Assembly: GCA_001914695.1 (NCBI GenBank)
Contig: MNCZ01000012.1
Span: forward strand, 1-43,970
DNA: 43,970 bases
Source of the DNA: Gammaproteobacteria bacterium 13_2_20CM_66_19
Lineage (GTDB): Bacteria; Pseudomonadota; Gammaproteobacteria; Steroidobacterales; Steroidobacteraceae
Direction: 5' to 3'
Under the pieces are notes generated by a model. The model saw only the letters and a program-made list of their open reading frames with translations. It made no database searches and was not told the origin of the DNA. The position numbers were made by a program, and so were the translations under genes. Shown piece by piece: positions 8,338 through 17,724 of this stretch (positions are counted from its first letter, which is position 1; each line of letters opens with the position of its first letter).

Positions 8338-8551
8338 ATCCTAAGGACTCCCCGCGAGATCGCTCCCCGCGATACACATCCCCGCCGCCTGCTGTTTCTT
8401 GTCCTCGACGAGAGGCAGACTCCGGATGCAATTAGCGCATAGCTCGCGCGCGGCGCGAAGCTGTCGCCCGAACCCGACAAGGGCTTCCGTTGCGAGGAGT
8501 TGGTCACGGCGGGAACGCGGTTGTGTCGGCTTCGCGGCGATCGAGCATGCG

Positions 8552-8605
8552 CCGCGCCCGGGGGCGCGGTAATGGGGTGAAACCCCCCGGTGACTCAGCA
8601 CCGGG
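8552..8605 (-). terminator. Three tandem hairpins after the 2-oxoacid dehydrogenase E2 gene
   Basis: Directly after the E2 stop (8612) in the direction of transcription lie three consecutive perfect stem-loops. They are 8586-8605 (7-bp arms CCCGGTG/CACCGGG, 6-base loop), 8574-8586 (5-bp arms GGGGT/ACCCC, 3-base loop) and 8552-8569 (8-bp arms CCGCGCCC/GGGCGCGG, 2-base loop). No U-tract follows, so they may be a factor-dependent terminator, a 3'-end protector, or a structured leader for the lipoprotein gene downstream. Confidence 0.5.
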
Positions 8606-8611
8606 TCGAGT

Positions 8612-9889
8612 CTAGGGAGGCCACGCGCCGAGCCTCTGCACGAGCACCTCGAGGAAGCGGTTGGCCCGATGGCCGTCCATCACCCGGTGATCGAGCGTGA
8701 GCGTGATGTAGCAGCGCGGCCGCACCACGATCTTCTCCTCGTCGCCCTCGTCCACCACCACCGGCCGCTTCTCGAGCTTGCCGACTCCGAGGATCGCCGA
8801 CTGCGGCTGATTAATGATGATCGGCGCGGCGAGGAGGCTGCCGCTGACGCCGTGGTTGGAAATGGTGAAGGTGCCGCCCCGCAGGTCCGCGGGCGAGAGC
8901 TCGCCCGCTCGGGCGCGCGTCACGAGGTCGTTCAGGCCGAGCGCGATGTCGAACAGGTCGCGCGACCCGGCATCGCGCAGCACCGGCACGAGCAGCCCCG
9001 TGCCCTCGACCGCCGTCGCCACGCCGATGTGAATCGGCTCGTGGATCTCGAGCGCCGTATCGGTCCAGCGGCTGTTGGCTTCGGGCACGGCGCGGATCGC
9101 CGCGACCGCCGCCTGCACGAAGTACGCGGTCAGGGTGAGCGGCGCTCCGCGGCGCGCGAACTCCTCGCGCCGGCGGGAGCGATCCGCGAGCACCGCGGCG
9201 AGGTCCGCCTCGAACACGGTCGTGACGTGCGGCGCGGTGCGCAACAGGCTCTGCACCATGTGCTCGGCGATGCGCTTGCGGACCGCGGTGTGCGGTACGC
9301 GACGGATCTCCCCGGCGGAATCCGCACCGGCGCCGGCCTCCTCGGCGCCAGCCGCCGCTGCCCGGGGCGCGGCTTCCGGCGCCACGGGCTCCCGCGGCTC
9401 GGCCGTGCCCCCCCGCAGCACGTCCTCCACGGTGACGCGACCGCCCGGTCCCGTGCCGCGAATCGCCGCGGCGTCGAGCCCGCGCTCGCGGAGCAGGCGG
9501 CTCACCGCCGGACTCAACTCGCCCGCGGCGGCTCCCCCGCGCCGCTCGCGTCGGGCGGGAGCCCCGGCGGTCCCGGCCGCAGCGGATGCGACCGCGGTGG
9601 CCGCTGCGATCGTCGGCGTGGCGGCGGCGGCCGCGCCGGCGGCTGCGCCCGACTCGATACGCCCGAGCAACTCGCCGGGCGCGATTTCCTCCTGCTCCTG
9701 CTTGAGGATCTCGCGCAGCACGCCGCTGCCGGGCGAGGCCAGTTCGACCGTCACCTTGTCGGTTTCGATCTCGATGAGGGGCTCGTTCTCCGCGACGCTC
9801 TCGCCGAGGCGCTTCAGCCAGCGCAGGATCTGCGAGCGCGTGCCCTCGGTCTCGCCGGAGGGCGCCCGGATTTCGACCGCGCGAGTCAT
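8612..9889 (-). CDS. E2 dihydrolipoamide acyltransferase of a 2-oxoacid dehydrogenase complex
   Basis: A 425-residue E2 component. An N-terminal lipoyl domain carries the lipoylation site IEIETDKVTVEL (K45). A proline/alanine-rich linker follows, then a peripheral-subunit-binding domain (LSPAVSRLLRERGLDAAAI, GTGPGGRVTVEDVL), then the acyltransferase core ending with the active-site motif DHRVMDG (H401, D405). It transfers acyl groups from lipoate to CoA. It starts 9 bases after the E1 stop, so the two genes form an operon. Context with a fused E1 and a divergent Lrp-type regulator suggests the branched-chain 2-oxoacid type (BkdB), but the sequence alone does not fix the substrate; no E3 gene is in the window. 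Confidence 0.88.
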   Translation of the reverse strand: MTRAVEIRAPSGETEGTRSQILRWLKRLGESVAENEPLIEIETDKVTVELASPGSGVLREILKQEQEEIAPGELLGRIESGAAAGAAAAATPTIAAATAVASAAAGTAGAPARRERRGGAAAGELSPAVSRLLRERGLDAAAIRGTGPGGRVTVEDVLRGGTAEPREPVAPEAAPRAAAAGAEEAGAGADSAGEIRRVPHTAVRKRIAEHMVQSLLRTAPHVTTVFEADLAAVLADRSRRREEFARRGAPLTLTAYFVQAAVAAIRAVPEANSRWTDTALEIHEPIHIGVATAVEGTGLLVPVLRDAGSRDLFDIALGLNDLVTRARAGELSPADLRGGTFTISNHGVSGSLLAAPIIINQPQSAILGVGKLEKRPVVVDEGDEEKIVVRPRCYITLTLDHRVMDGHRANRFLEVLVQRLGAWPP

Positions 9890-9898
9890 GGCCGCACC

Positions 9899-12022
9899 TC
9901 ACAGGCTCGCGAGCCGCTGGATGGCCTGAGTGATGCGCGCGACGTCGGGCAGCGCTGCCTCGAGCAGCACCGGGCTGTGGGGGCTCGGGATATCCGGCAT
10001 GGCGAGCCGCTCGATCGGCGCCTCGAGGCTGAAGAAGCTCTGTGCGGCGAGCGTTGCCGCGATTTCCGCCCCGAAGCCCGCGGTGAGATTGTCCTCGTGG
10101 ACGACGAGGCAGCGATGGGTCTTCTCGACCGAGGCGCACACGGCGCGCCGGTCCCAGGGCGACAGCGTCCGCAGGTCGAGCAGCTCCACGTCGACGTGCG
10201 AGGCGGCGGCGGCCAGCTCGCAGCGCTCGACCATCGCGCCCCAGCTGACCACCGTCACCTCGGCCCCGGCGCGCACCCGCCGCGCCTCGCCGAAGGTCAC
10301 CACGAAGTCGTCGCCCGGGTAGGGTCGCCGCGCCCAGGCGCCGTCGAGCATGGCGCGGTGCTCGAAGAAGATCACCGGATCGTTGCCGCGCAGCGCGGAG
10401 CGCATGAGCCCCACCGCGTCCTCGGCGTTCGAGGGTACCGCGACCTGCCAGCCGACGCCGTGCACCCAGGCGACCTCGTTCGTCTGGCTGTGCCAGGGGT
10501 CGCCGCATTTGAAGAACCCCCCCGGCATGCGCACCACCACGGGCGCGGCGAAGCGATTGCGGGTGCGCCAGCGCAGCGTCCCGCAGTCGTTCAGCTGCTC
10601 GGCCGCGCAGTCCGCGTACTTACGGAACTGGATTTCCGCCACCGGCAGCAATCCCGCGAGCGCCATGCCCACCGCGCGGCCGACGATGCCTTCCTCGGAG
10701 AGGCTGGTATCGAATACCCGCGGCGCGCCGTACTTGTCCTGCAGCCCGAGAGTCGCCCCATGCACGCCGCCCTTGGGGCCGACATCCTCGCCGAAGACCA
10801 GCATGCGCGGATTGACCGCGAGCTCCACATCGAGGGTGCGCCGGATCGCGGTCAGCATGTTGATGCGGGGGCCCGACGGCCGCGCCGTCCGGCTCGCGGG
10901 CGCCGCGACGTGGCCTTCGGGCGCGAGCCCGCCCTGCTCCTGGAGAGCCCGCGTGCCGTCGGGATTTTCGAAGAAGACATGCTGCGTGAGCGAGGCGGGA
11001 TCCGGCGGCGGGCGAGCCAGCGCCCCCTCGACCGCCCGCTCGACCCCCGCGCGCGCCTCGGCCGCGAGGCCCGTCCATTCGGACTCGGCCATCACCTCCG
11101 GCACCAGGAACTCGTGCAGGTGCGGCAGTGGATCGCGTGCCCGCTCCTCGGTCAGGATCTCGGCGGACTTGTAGGCCTGGGTGTCCTGCCCGGAGTGTCC
11201 GGAGAGGCGCGGCACCGTGAGGCGCAGCATCAGTGGCGCGCGCCCCTCGCGCACCCATTCCACCGCGCGGTGGGTGAGCTCGGCGGCCGCTCCGGGATCG
11301 GAGCCGTCGCCCTCGAGGATCGTGAGGCCCGAGAACGAGCGCAGGTTCGCTGCAATGTTGCCGCCCGGGGTCTGCAGATGCGAGGACACGGAGATCCCGA
11401 AGCCGTTATCCTCGATGTAGAAGAGCAGCGGGAGCTTGAGCGTCGTCGCGATATTGAGGGCCGACCAGAAGCCGTTGGTCGCGCAGGAGGCATCGCCCCC
11501 CAGCACCACGGCGATGCTGCGCGCGTAGGACTGATCCCCGAGCGTCTCGTGCCGGTAGCGGATCGCCTGCGCCCAGCCGGCGGCGGGAGTGTACTGCGCG
11601 CCGACGCCCCCGCAGGCGGGAAGCACGGTCGCCCCGGAGCGACGCGGGAGATTGAACACCACGCCGATGTCGCGGCCGCCGCTGAAGGAGCCGCCGCGGG
11701 CGAGGGGACCTGCGGCCGCGTCTTCGAGACTCACGCCGAGCGCGAGCATCAGCGGGCGCGAGCGGTAGTACACCGTCACGCCGTCGTGCGCGTCGGTGAG
11801 CTCGAGCCCGAGCAGGATCTGCGCGAAGTCGTGGCCGCGCGCCGAGAACTGATAGAGCACCTTGCGCTCGGGCAGGAGGCGGCTCTCCTCGATGTCATCG
11901 AGCGCTCGCGAGGCATGGAGGAGCGAGGCGACGCGGCGCCAGTCGATGTGGCCAAGCACGGCGCCTGCGGTCGCCGTTCGGGTGCGCTCGGCGCTCGAAA
12001 TCGTGGCTGGGTGTGCGGCCAT
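9899..12022 (-). CDS. Fused E1 alpha-beta subunit of 2-oxoacid dehydrogenase
   Basis: A 707-residue thiamine-diphosphate enzyme in which the alpha and beta subunits form one chain. The alpha part (1 to about 345) has the ThDP motif from GGDAS (175-179) to EDN (204-206) and a HSGQDTQAYKS segment. An alanine/glycine-rich linker (about 350-385) leads to the beta part, beginning INMLTAIRRTLDVELAVNPR and containing VFGEDVGPKGGVHGAT, FDTSLSEEGIVGRAVGMALAG and VVHEDNLTAGFGAEIAA. It decarboxylates a 2-oxoacid and acylates E2 lipoate. The ATG is at 12022. Similar fused E1 proteins are known from branched-chain oxoacid dehydrogenases. Substrate is inferred from the Lrp-type regulator; acetoin or pyruvate types are less likely. 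Confidence 0.87.
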   Translation of the reverse strand: MAAHPATISSAERTRTATAGAVLGHIDWRRVASLLHASRALDDIEESRLLPERKVLYQFSARGHDFAQILLGLELTDAHDGVTVYYRSRPLMLALGVSLEDAAAGPLARGGSFSGGRDIGVVFNLPRRSGATVLPACGGVGAQYTPAAGWAQAIRYRHETLGDQSYARSIAVVLGGDASCATNGFWSALNIATTLKLPLLFYIEDNGFGISVSSHLQTPGGNIAANLRSFSGLTILEGDGSDPGAAAELTHRAVEWVREGRAPLMLRLTVPRLSGHSGQDTQAYKSAEILTEERARDPLPHLHEFLVPEVMAESEWTGLAAEARAGVERAVEGALARPPPDPASLTQHVFFENPDGTRALQEQGGLAPEGHVAAPASRTARPSGPRINMLTAIRRTLDVELAVNPRMLVFGEDVGPKGGVHGATLGLQDKYGAPRVFDTSLSEEGIVGRAVGMALAGLLPVAEIQFRKYADCAAEQLNDCGTLRWRTRNRFAAPVVVRMPGGFFKCGDPWHSQTNEVAWVHGVGWQVAVPSNAEDAVGLMRSALRGNDPVIFFEHRAMLDGAWARRPYPGDDFVVTFGEARRVRAGAEVTVVSWGAMVERCELAAAASHVDVELLDLRTLSPWDRRAVCASVEKTHRCLVVHEDNLTAGFGAEIAATLAAQSFFSLEAPIERLAMPDIPSPHSPVLLEAALPDVARITQAIQRLASL

Positions 12023-12074
12023 GGCTTGGGCCTCGTGCGGCGCTAGAGTGCGGGCAGCTTATGCCCTAAGGCCT

Positions 12075-12129
12075 GCAATTTCCTTGCTTCGATTGCCTAC
12101 CAACGCGTGATTCTGGCAATATTCTTGCC
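12075..12129. promoter_or_regulatory. Two-site operator between the E1 gene and the Lrp-type regulator gene
   Basis: The short divergent gap holds two inverted repeats of identical architecture, GCAA-N5-TTGC: one at 12075-12087 and one at 12116-12128, the latter extended to GGCAA/TTGCC (12115-12129). Their centres are 41 bases apart, about four helical turns, so a protein could bind both on one DNA face. A further half-site (ATTGCC, 12092-12097) lies between them. This fits an Lrp/AsnC octamer that wraps DNA. The right site abuts the regulator ATG at 12130, which implies autoregulation. Confidence 0.55.
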
Positions 12130-12597
12130 ATGTCCAGAGCGCTCGATCGCCTCGACCGGCGGATCCTCGAGGAGCTGCAGGCCGATGCGCGCATCTCGAA
12201 CCAGGAGCTCGCGAAGCGCGTCGGGCTCTCTCCCGCCCCGTGCTGGCGGCGGCTCCGCCGGCTCGAGGAAGCCGAATACATCGCCGGCTACGCGACGCTG
12301 CTCAAGGCTGCGGCGATCGGGTTGCCCATCCTCGCGTACGCGCTCGTCTCGCTGGAAAACCATCACCCCGAATCGGTGCGCCAGTTCGATCAGCTGGTCA
12401 AGGAGCGTCCCGAGGTGCTCGAATGCCACTCGATGAGCGGCGCCAATGATTACCTCTTGCGCATCGTGGCCGCGAGCATGGAGGCTTACGAGCACTTCCT
12501 CTCGACGCAGCTGCTGCAGCTTCGGGCGGTGCGCTCAGTGAACACGAGCTTCGTGCTGCGCACCAAGAAGTTCACGACGCGGCTGCCGCTCGGCTGA
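12130..12597 (+). CDS. Lrp/AsnC-family regulator (BkdR-like)
   Basis: A 155-residue Lrp/AsnC protein. The N-terminal winged helix reads LDRRILEELQADARISNQEL, then AKRVGLSPAPCWRRLRRLEE; the C-terminal RAM/AsnC effector domain contains VLECHSMSGANDYLLRIVAASMEAYEHF. It probably senses an amino acid and controls the divergent 2-oxoacid dehydrogenase operon, as BkdR does for branched-chain keto acid dehydrogenase in Pseudomonas. The ATG at 12130 has no clear Shine-Dalgarno and directly follows an inverted repeat. Its last 63 bases overlap the 3' end of the convergent TPR gene. Family assignment is firm; the target is inferred from position. Confidence 0.9.
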   Translation: MSRALDRLDRRILEELQADARISNQELAKRVGLSPAPCWRRLRRLEEAEYIAGYATLLKAAAIGLPILAYALVSLENHHPESVRQFDQLVKERPEVLECHSMSGANDYLLRIVAASMEAYEHFLSTQLLQLRAVRSVNTSFVLRTKKFTTRLPLG

Positions 12598-14331
12598 GGC
12601 CCGCTGCTCGCAGGCGCACTCGCTCCGATCAGCGCCCGCGAGCCAGAACGCGGATCCCGGCAGCCGCACGTCCGCGTGCCGCCACGCCACCTCGAGCTCG
12701 CGCGCCGCGCGCGCCGCCTCGGGCGCTCTGCTCTGCGCCCTGAGCGCCGTGCTCAAGCCCTCGAGCGCCCAGCCGTTGCCGGGATTCCTCCGCAGATCGT
12801 CCCGGTAGACCTGCTCCGCGCGCGCCGCGTGGCCGCTCCGGAGCAGCTGCGCGCCGAGGAGATGACGCGCAGGGAAGAACCAGTCGGACGGCTCGTCGTA
12901 GGCGAGCCGATCCTCGGCCGCCACCGCATCCTCGAGCGCCCGGACCGCATCCGCGCCCCGCCCCTCGGAGGCGGCGATGCGCGCCGCCACGACCGGCCGC
13001 GCGACGTCGAGGACGGCGTGGAGCGTGTTGAGTCCGGCGGCGGCATCGGCGGGAGCCGCGGCCGCAAGGCGCTCGAGCTCGCCCGATGCTCCCCTCGCCT
13101 CCTCGATCCGCCCGCGAGCCGCGAGCGCCACGCCGCGCCCGAAGAGATACCCCGCGGTGAGCCCCTGCGCGCGCGGATCGGGCGGCAGCAACGCGATCAT
13201 CTCGTCCCACAGCCCGAATCTCACCAGCGCCGCGTATTGTTGTGTCAGGTTCCAGCCCGAATCGCCCATGGCGAGCAGCATGTCGACGGGAACGGTCTGC
13301 GCCACGCTCTGCACCGCCGCGAGCGTCTCGGCCTTGCGTCCCTCCATGGCCGCCGAGAAGGCGAGGAACGAGTAGTTGTGAGCGAAGTACATCGTGTAGT
13401 AATCGGGCGCGTGAGTGGCGGCGAAGTAGGCGCGATCGGCGGCGACGCCCCGCCGGTTGGCCTCCGCCGCATCCTCGTAGCGGCCGACGCGCTGGAAGAT
13501 GTGAGCGGGCATGTGCTCGAGGTGGCCCGAGGCGGGCATGAGGCCCCGGAGCCGCTCGGCGGACGGGACCGCCTTGCCCGGCTCGGGGGAAGCCTCCATG
13601 ACGTGGACGTAGTAGTGATTGGCGCCGGGGTGGCCCGGGTCGCGCTGCAGCACCGACTCGAGCCGCGCCTCGATCTCGAGCGTCCCCGGCGCCGGCCGGC
13701 CGTCCGCGGTCCAGAGCTTCCAGGCGTTCACGGTCATCTCGGCCTCCGCGCACAGCGTCTGCACGTCGAGATCGGCCGGAAAGCGCGCGGCGACCTCGCG
13801 CATGGCGGCGGCGTAGGCGCCGAGGATGGCAGGGGCATCCGCGGAGGCCGCGGGCCCGGGTGAGGGATAGCGCTTTGCGAGAGCGCCGATCAGCGCCTGC
13901 TCGACGGCGGAAGCCCGGGCCGCGTTCTGCTGCGCCTCGTGCAGCGCCTCCCACGCGACCGCCGCGCGCAGCTCCGGCGTCGCGCCATAGTTGTAGTTCG
14001 GCCCGACGGTGAGCGCCACGCCCCAGAAGCACGCGGCGCAGGACGGATCGAGCTGGGCTGCCTTCGCGAAAGAGCGGGTCGACTCGTCGTGGTTGAACGC
14101 CCACAAGAGCCGCATGCCCTGGTCGAAGTACTGCTGTGCGGCCGCCGAAGAGGTGGTCACGGCGCGGTGATAGCGCCCGAGCCCGTCGAAGAGGTGCGCG
14201 CCCCGCGCCCAGTCGGCCACCGTGGCAGGGAGCGATGGCGCCTGATGGTCGGGTGCGGACGCCTCGGCGCGGGCCATGTACGACACGGCGGCCGCACTAC
14301 CGAGCAGCGCAACCCAAAGCACACGATGCAT
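12535..14331 (-). CDS. Exported tetratricopeptide-repeat protein
   Basis: A 598-residue protein with an N-terminal signal-like segment (MHRVLWVALLGSAAAVSYMA). Its first repeat region is distinctive: FDQGMRLLWAFNHDESTRSF followed by AKAAQLDPSCAACFWGVALT and GPNYNYG. Later helical repeats include GHLEHMPAHIFQRVGRYEDA and RNPGNGWALEGLSTALRAQ. These match a widespread family of periplasmic or secreted TPR proteins of unknown function. The ATG at 14331 has a GGGGGAA upstream. It follows the FadB-type gene by 26 bases on the same strand. The C-terminal 20-odd residues, rich in Arg/Glu/Gln, lie antisense to the end of the regulator gene and may be a recent stop-codon-loss extension. Confidence 0.72.
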   Translation of the reverse strand: MHRVLWVALLGSAAAVSYMARAEASAPDHQAPSLPATVADWARGAHLFDGLGRYHRAVTTSSAAAQQYFDQGMRLLWAFNHDESTRSFAKAAQLDPSCAACFWGVALTVGPNYNYGATPELRAAVAWEALHEAQQNAARASAVEQALIGALAKRYPSPGPAASADAPAILGAYAAAMREVAARFPADLDVQTLCAEAEMTVNAWKLWTADGRPAPGTLEIEARLESVLQRDPGHPGANHYYVHVMEASPEPGKAVPSAERLRGLMPASGHLEHMPAHIFQRVGRYEDAAEANRRGVAADRAYFAATHAPDYYTMYFAHNYSFLAFSAAMEGRKAETLAAVQSVAQTVPVDMLLAMGDSGWNLTQQYAALVRFGLWDEMIALLPPDPRAQGLTAGYLFGRGVALAARGRIEEARGASGELERLAAAAPADAAAGLNTLHAVLDVARPVVAARIAASEGRGADAVRALEDAVAAEDRLAYDEPSDWFFPARHLLGAQLLRSGHAARAEQVYRDDLRRNPGNGWALEGLSTALRAQSRAPEAARAARELEVAWRHADVRLPGSAFWLAGADRSECACEQRASAERQPRRELLGAQHEARVH

Positions 14332-14357
14332 GGTGTTCCCCCGGCGCGGAAGTTGTT

Positions 14358-16442
14358 TCAGGCGAGCCCGCTGCTCAAGCCCCGGCCCGATGCTACCAGA
14401 CGCTCGAGGAGCGGAGCGGGACGCCAGCGCGCGCCGCGGCGCGGCGCGAGCCGCCTCATGGTCGCGATCACGCGCTCGAGGCCGGCCTCTTCGGCCCAGT
14501 ACATCGGACCGCCCCGCCAGGCGGGGAAGCCGTAGCCGTTGACGTACACGATATCGATGTCGCTCGCCCGCAGCGCAATGCCCTCCTCCACGATGCGCGC
14601 GCCCTCGTTGACCAGCGGATGCAGCAGCCGCTCGAGAATCTCCTCGTCGGGGATGCTGCGCCGCTCGATGCCGAGCTCGCGCGAGACCTGCTCGATGAGC
14701 GCGACCACCTCGGGGTCGGGGATGCGCGTGCGGCCTTCGTAACGGTAGTAGCCGCGGCCCGCCTTCTGGCCGAGCCTGCCTCCGGCGACGAGCCGCTCGA
14801 GGATCGGCGACCAGCGCTCGTCGGGCGGGAGCCTCCGGCCCTTGCGGATCTGAAAGCCGACGTCGTTCCCGGCCAGGTCCCGCACCGCGAGCGGCCCCAT
14901 CGCAAAGCCGAACCCCTCGATGACCCGGTCGATCTGCTCGGGCGTCGCTCCTTCCTCGAGGAGGAACTCCGCCTCCGCTCCGTAGAACATGAGCATGCGG
15001 TTGCCGATGAAGCCGTCACAGTTGCCGGCGAGGACCGCGATCTTGCCGAGCCTCTTCGCGAGCGCCATGACGGTGGCTACGGTCTCCGGCGAGGTGTGCC
15101 GCCCGCGCACGTTCTCGAGCAGCCTCATGACGTTCGCGGGACTGAAGAAATGGGTGCCCACGACTTTCTCCGGCCGGGAGGTGCTCGCGGCGATGGCGTC
15201 GATATCGAGAGTCGAAGTGTTGGTGGCGAGGATCGCGTGCGGCCCCGCCACCCGATCGAGCCGCCCGAATACCTCCTGCTTGACCTCGAGGTCCTCGTAC
15301 ACCGCCTCGATGACGATGTCCGCGCCGGCGAGCGCCGGGTACTCGCTCACGCCCCGAATGAGGCCGAGCGCGGCGTCGGCCTGCGAGCGAGTCAGGCTCC
15401 CGCGCGCGACCGAGGCGTCGTAGCTCTTCCCGACGACACCGAGGCCGCGCTCGAGGGCTTGCGCCGAGAGCTCGAGCAGCGACACGGGGATGCCGGCGTT
15501 GGCGAGGGCCATGGCGATGCCCCCGCCCATGGTGCCGGCGCCGACCACGGCGGCACGGTGGACGGGGAGCGCGGTCACCTCGGGCCCGAGACCTGGAATC
15601 CTGCGGGCCTCGCGCTCCGCGAAGAACAGGTGCACCAGCGCCTTGCGTTGCGGGCTGTCGCGGCACTCGATGAAAGACTCGCGCTCGCGCGCGAACGCGG
15701 CTTCCACCGGCCGCGTGCAGGCCGCTTCGATGCAGTCGACGATCCTGAACGGCGCGAGCTGCCCGCGCGCCTTCGCCTCGAGCTTGCGGCGAAAGGCGGC
15801 GAATAGCTCCGGATCCACACCGCGGATGCGCTCGCCGACATCGCTCGTGACGCGCAGCGGCCGCCGCTCGGCCACCGCCCGGCGGGCGAAGGCGAGCGCG
15901 CCGTCGAGCGCGGGGTCCGCGAGCGCGTCCACGAGCCCGAGCTCGAGCGCGCGCGGCGCCGGTATCTGGTGACCTGCGGTGATGGCCTCGAGGGCGGCCT
16001 CGGGTCCCGCGAGGCGCGTGAAGCGCTGGGTGCCGCCGGCTCCCGGCAGGAGGCCGAGCTTCACCTCCGGCAGACCCACCTTCGCGGTGGTGGCGGCGAT
16101 GCGCCAGTGACAGGCGAGCGCGAGCTCGAAGCCGCCGCCGAGAGCCACGCCCTCGATCGCGGCGACCAGCGGCTTCGAGGCCGCCTCCATCCGCGCCTGC
16201 ACCTCGCGTGTGATCGGGGATTTCAACACCAGTCCCGAGCTCACTTCGTTGATGTCCGCACCGGCGGCGAACGTCCCGCCCTCTCCCGTCACCACGATCG
16301 CTTTCACCGCCGGGTCGCCCCCGGCCCGCTCGAGCGCCTGCATCAGCCCCTCGCGCACCGGGAGGCTGAGCGCGTTCACCGGCGGATTGGCGATCGTCAG
16401 CACCGCGATCTCGCCCTCGAGTCGATAGTCGACGGCAGCCAC
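14358..16442 (-). CDS. FadB/FadJ-type enoyl-CoA hydratase/3-hydroxyacyl-CoA dehydrogenase
   Basis: A 694-residue bifunctional beta-oxidation enzyme starting at GTG 16442. The N-terminal crotonase domain has [15 protein letters not shown] (catalytic E106) and [20 protein letters not shown] (E126). The NAD-binding Rossmann motif [20 protein letters not shown] begins near residue 297, followed by 3-hydroxyacyl-CoA dehydrogenase motifs ([28 protein letters not shown]) and a C-terminal half ending in [17 protein letters not shown]. It hydrates enoyl-CoA and oxidises 3-hydroxyacyl-CoA. No thiolase gene is adjacent, so it may serve several catabolic routes, including the PaaH-type step of phenylacetate degradation, whose dedicated genes are not seen here. 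Transcribed together with the TPR gene. Confidence 0.9.
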   Translation of the reverse strand: MAAVDYRLEGEIAVLTIANPPVNALSLPVREGLMQALERAGGDPAVKAIVVTGEGGTFAAGADINEVSSGLVLKSPITREVQARMEAASKPLVAAIEGVALGGGFELALACHWRIAATTAKVGLPEVKLGLLPGAGGTQRFTRLAGPEAALEAITAGHQIPAPRALELGLVDALADPALDGALAFARRAVAERRPLRVTSDVGERIRGVDPELFAAFRRKLEAKARGQLAPFRIVDCIEAACTRPVEAAFARERESFIECRDSPQRKALVHLFFAEREARRIPGLGPEVTALPVHRAAVVGAGTMGGGIAMALANAGIPVSLLELSAQALERGLGVVGKSYDASVARGSLTRSQADAALGLIRGVSEYPALAGADIVIEAVYEDLEVKQEVFGRLDRVAGPHAILATNTSTLDIDAIAASTSRPEKVVGTHFFSPANVMRLLENVRGRHTSPETVATVMALAKRLGKIAVLAGNCDGFIGNRMLMFYGAEAEFLLEEGATPEQIDRVIEGFGFAMGPLAVRDLAGNDVGFQIRKGRRLPPDERWSPILERLVAGGRLGQKAGRGYYRYEGRTRIPDPEVVALIEQVSRELGIERRSIPDEEILERLLHPLVNEGARIVEEGIALRASDIDIVYVNGYGFPAWRGGPMYWAEEAGLERVIATMRRLAPRRGARWRPAPLLERLVASGRGLSSGLA

Positions 16443-16559
16443 TTAAGGCTCTCTCCCCCTTACCGGGCAGTAGCGCGGCCTCATTGTACGGCCCCGGTGC
16501 GCCCGGCGACCTGAGGCGCCGCGGCGCTATGGACTGCCCGCCGCTACACTTGCGGCTCC

Positions 16560-17654
16560 ATGGATCAGGTCGATGCGGTGGTGGTCGGGGCCGGCGTCGT
16601 GGGCCTCGCGGTGGCGCGGCAGCTGGCGCTCGCCGGACGCGAGGTGCTGATCCTCGAAGCCGCCGCGCGCTTCGGCACGGGGGCGAGTGCGCGCAACAGC
16701 GAGGTGATCCACGCCGGCATCTACTATCCGCCGGGCTCGCTCAAGGCCCGGCTGTGCGTCCGAGGGCGTGAGCGGCTCTACGAGTTCTGCGCCGGGCGCG
16801 CCATTCCCCACCGGCGCTGCGAAAAGCTCATCGTCGCCACGACCGATGCCGAGCTGCCGGGCCTCGCCCGCGTCGCCGCCACGGCGCAGGCCAACGGCGT
16901 CGAGCTCACGCGGCTCGACCGCGCGGCGGCTCAGGCGCTCGAGCCGCAGCTCTCGTGCGCGGCGGCGCTTCACTCCCCGCTCACCGGCATCATCGATTCG
17001 CAGGCCTGCATGCTGGCGTTGCTCGGGGATGCGGAGAGCCGCGGCGCAAGCCTCGCCTGCGGCAGCGCGCTCACGCGCGTGGTGCTCTCGGACGGGGCGG
17101 CACTCATCGGCGTGAACGGAGCGCAGCCCGCGCTGCGAGCCCGGACGCTCGTCAACTGCGCCGGGGTGCAGGCGCCTCAGGTAGCACGGCTGATGGAAGG
17201 CCTTTCTCCGGCGCAAATCCCGGCGGCGTACTTCGTCAAGGGCAGTTACTTCGCGCTCAAGGGGCGCGCGCCGTTCGAGCGACTGATCTACCCCTTGCCG
17301 GACGCGGGCGGCCTCGGCATACACCTCACCCTCGACCTCGGGAGCCGCGCGCGCTTCGGACCCGACGTCGAGTGGGTGGACAGCTGCGACTACCGGGTGG
17401 ATGCGCGCCGCGCGCCCGCGTTCTACGCGGCCATTCGCCGCTACTGGCCCGCTCTCCCCGACGGTGCGCTCGAGCCCGCTTACGCGGGTGTGCGGCCGCG
17501 GATCTCGGGCCCGGGCGAGCCGCTCGCCGATTTTCGGATCGACGACGTCCGCACGCACGGCGTGCCGGGACTCATCAACCTCTTTGGAATCGAGTCCCCC
17601 GGGCTCACGGCCTCGCTGGCGATCGCCGACGAGGTCGTGGACCGGTTGAGATGA
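16560..17654 (+). CDS. FAD-dependent oxidoreductase of the L-2-hydroxyglutarate oxidase type
   Basis: A 364-residue DAO-family flavoprotein. The N-terminal FAD-binding motif is [20 protein letters not shown], followed by [20 protein letters not shown] and [19 protein letters not shown], which closely fit the LhgO/L2HGDH group. The C-terminal part has [14 protein letters not shown] and [19 protein letters not shown], also typical. Such enzymes oxidise L-2-hydroxyglutarate to 2-oxoglutarate, passing electrons to the quinone pool. It is shorter than E. coli LhgO (about 420 residues). Divergent from the FadB-type gene (117-base gap) and convergent with the YceI gene (70-base gap). Substrate is inferred by family. 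Confidence 0.8.
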   Translation: MDQVDAVVVGAGVVGLAVARQLALAGREVLILEAAARFGTGASARNSEVIHAGIYYPPGSLKARLCVRGRERLYEFCAGRAIPHRRCEKLIVATTDAELPGLARVAATAQANGVELTRLDRAAAQALEPQLSCAAALHSPLTGIIDSQACMLALLGDAESRGASLACGSALTRVVLSDGAALIGVNGAQPALRARTLVNCAGVQAPQVARLMEGLSPAQIPAAYFVKGSYFALKGRAPFERLIYPLPDAGGLGIHLTLDLGSRARFGPDVEWVDSCDYRVDARRAPAFYAAIRRYWPALPDGALEPAYAGVRPRISGPGEPLADFRIDDVRTHGVPGLINLFGIESPGLTASLAIADEVVDRLR

Positions 17655-17724
17655 GGCACTGCGATCTCGACGACCCGGACGGCGGGCCTCGAGCGCCACT
17701 CGGTCCGCGCTACGGCGGCGCGCG

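Noticed and set aside
8340-8551. Possible riboswitch (c-di-GMP or cobalamin type) in the lipoprotein leader
   Set aside because: I looked for the conserved GEMM and B12-box core sequences and did not find them; only generic GC-rich stems are present.
8341-8601. An 86-codon minus-strand frame in the gap between E2 and the lipoprotein gene
   Set aside because: It runs through all three hairpins, has no ribosome site, and its translation has no recognisable features. I treat the region as non-coding leader/terminator.
8669-12046. A 1125-codon open frame on the plus strand opposite the E1/E2 genes
   Set aside because: It is antisense to two clearly recognisable enzymes, is extremely rich in Arg/Ala/His, and has no domain pattern. 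Long antisense frames are expected at 70 % GC.
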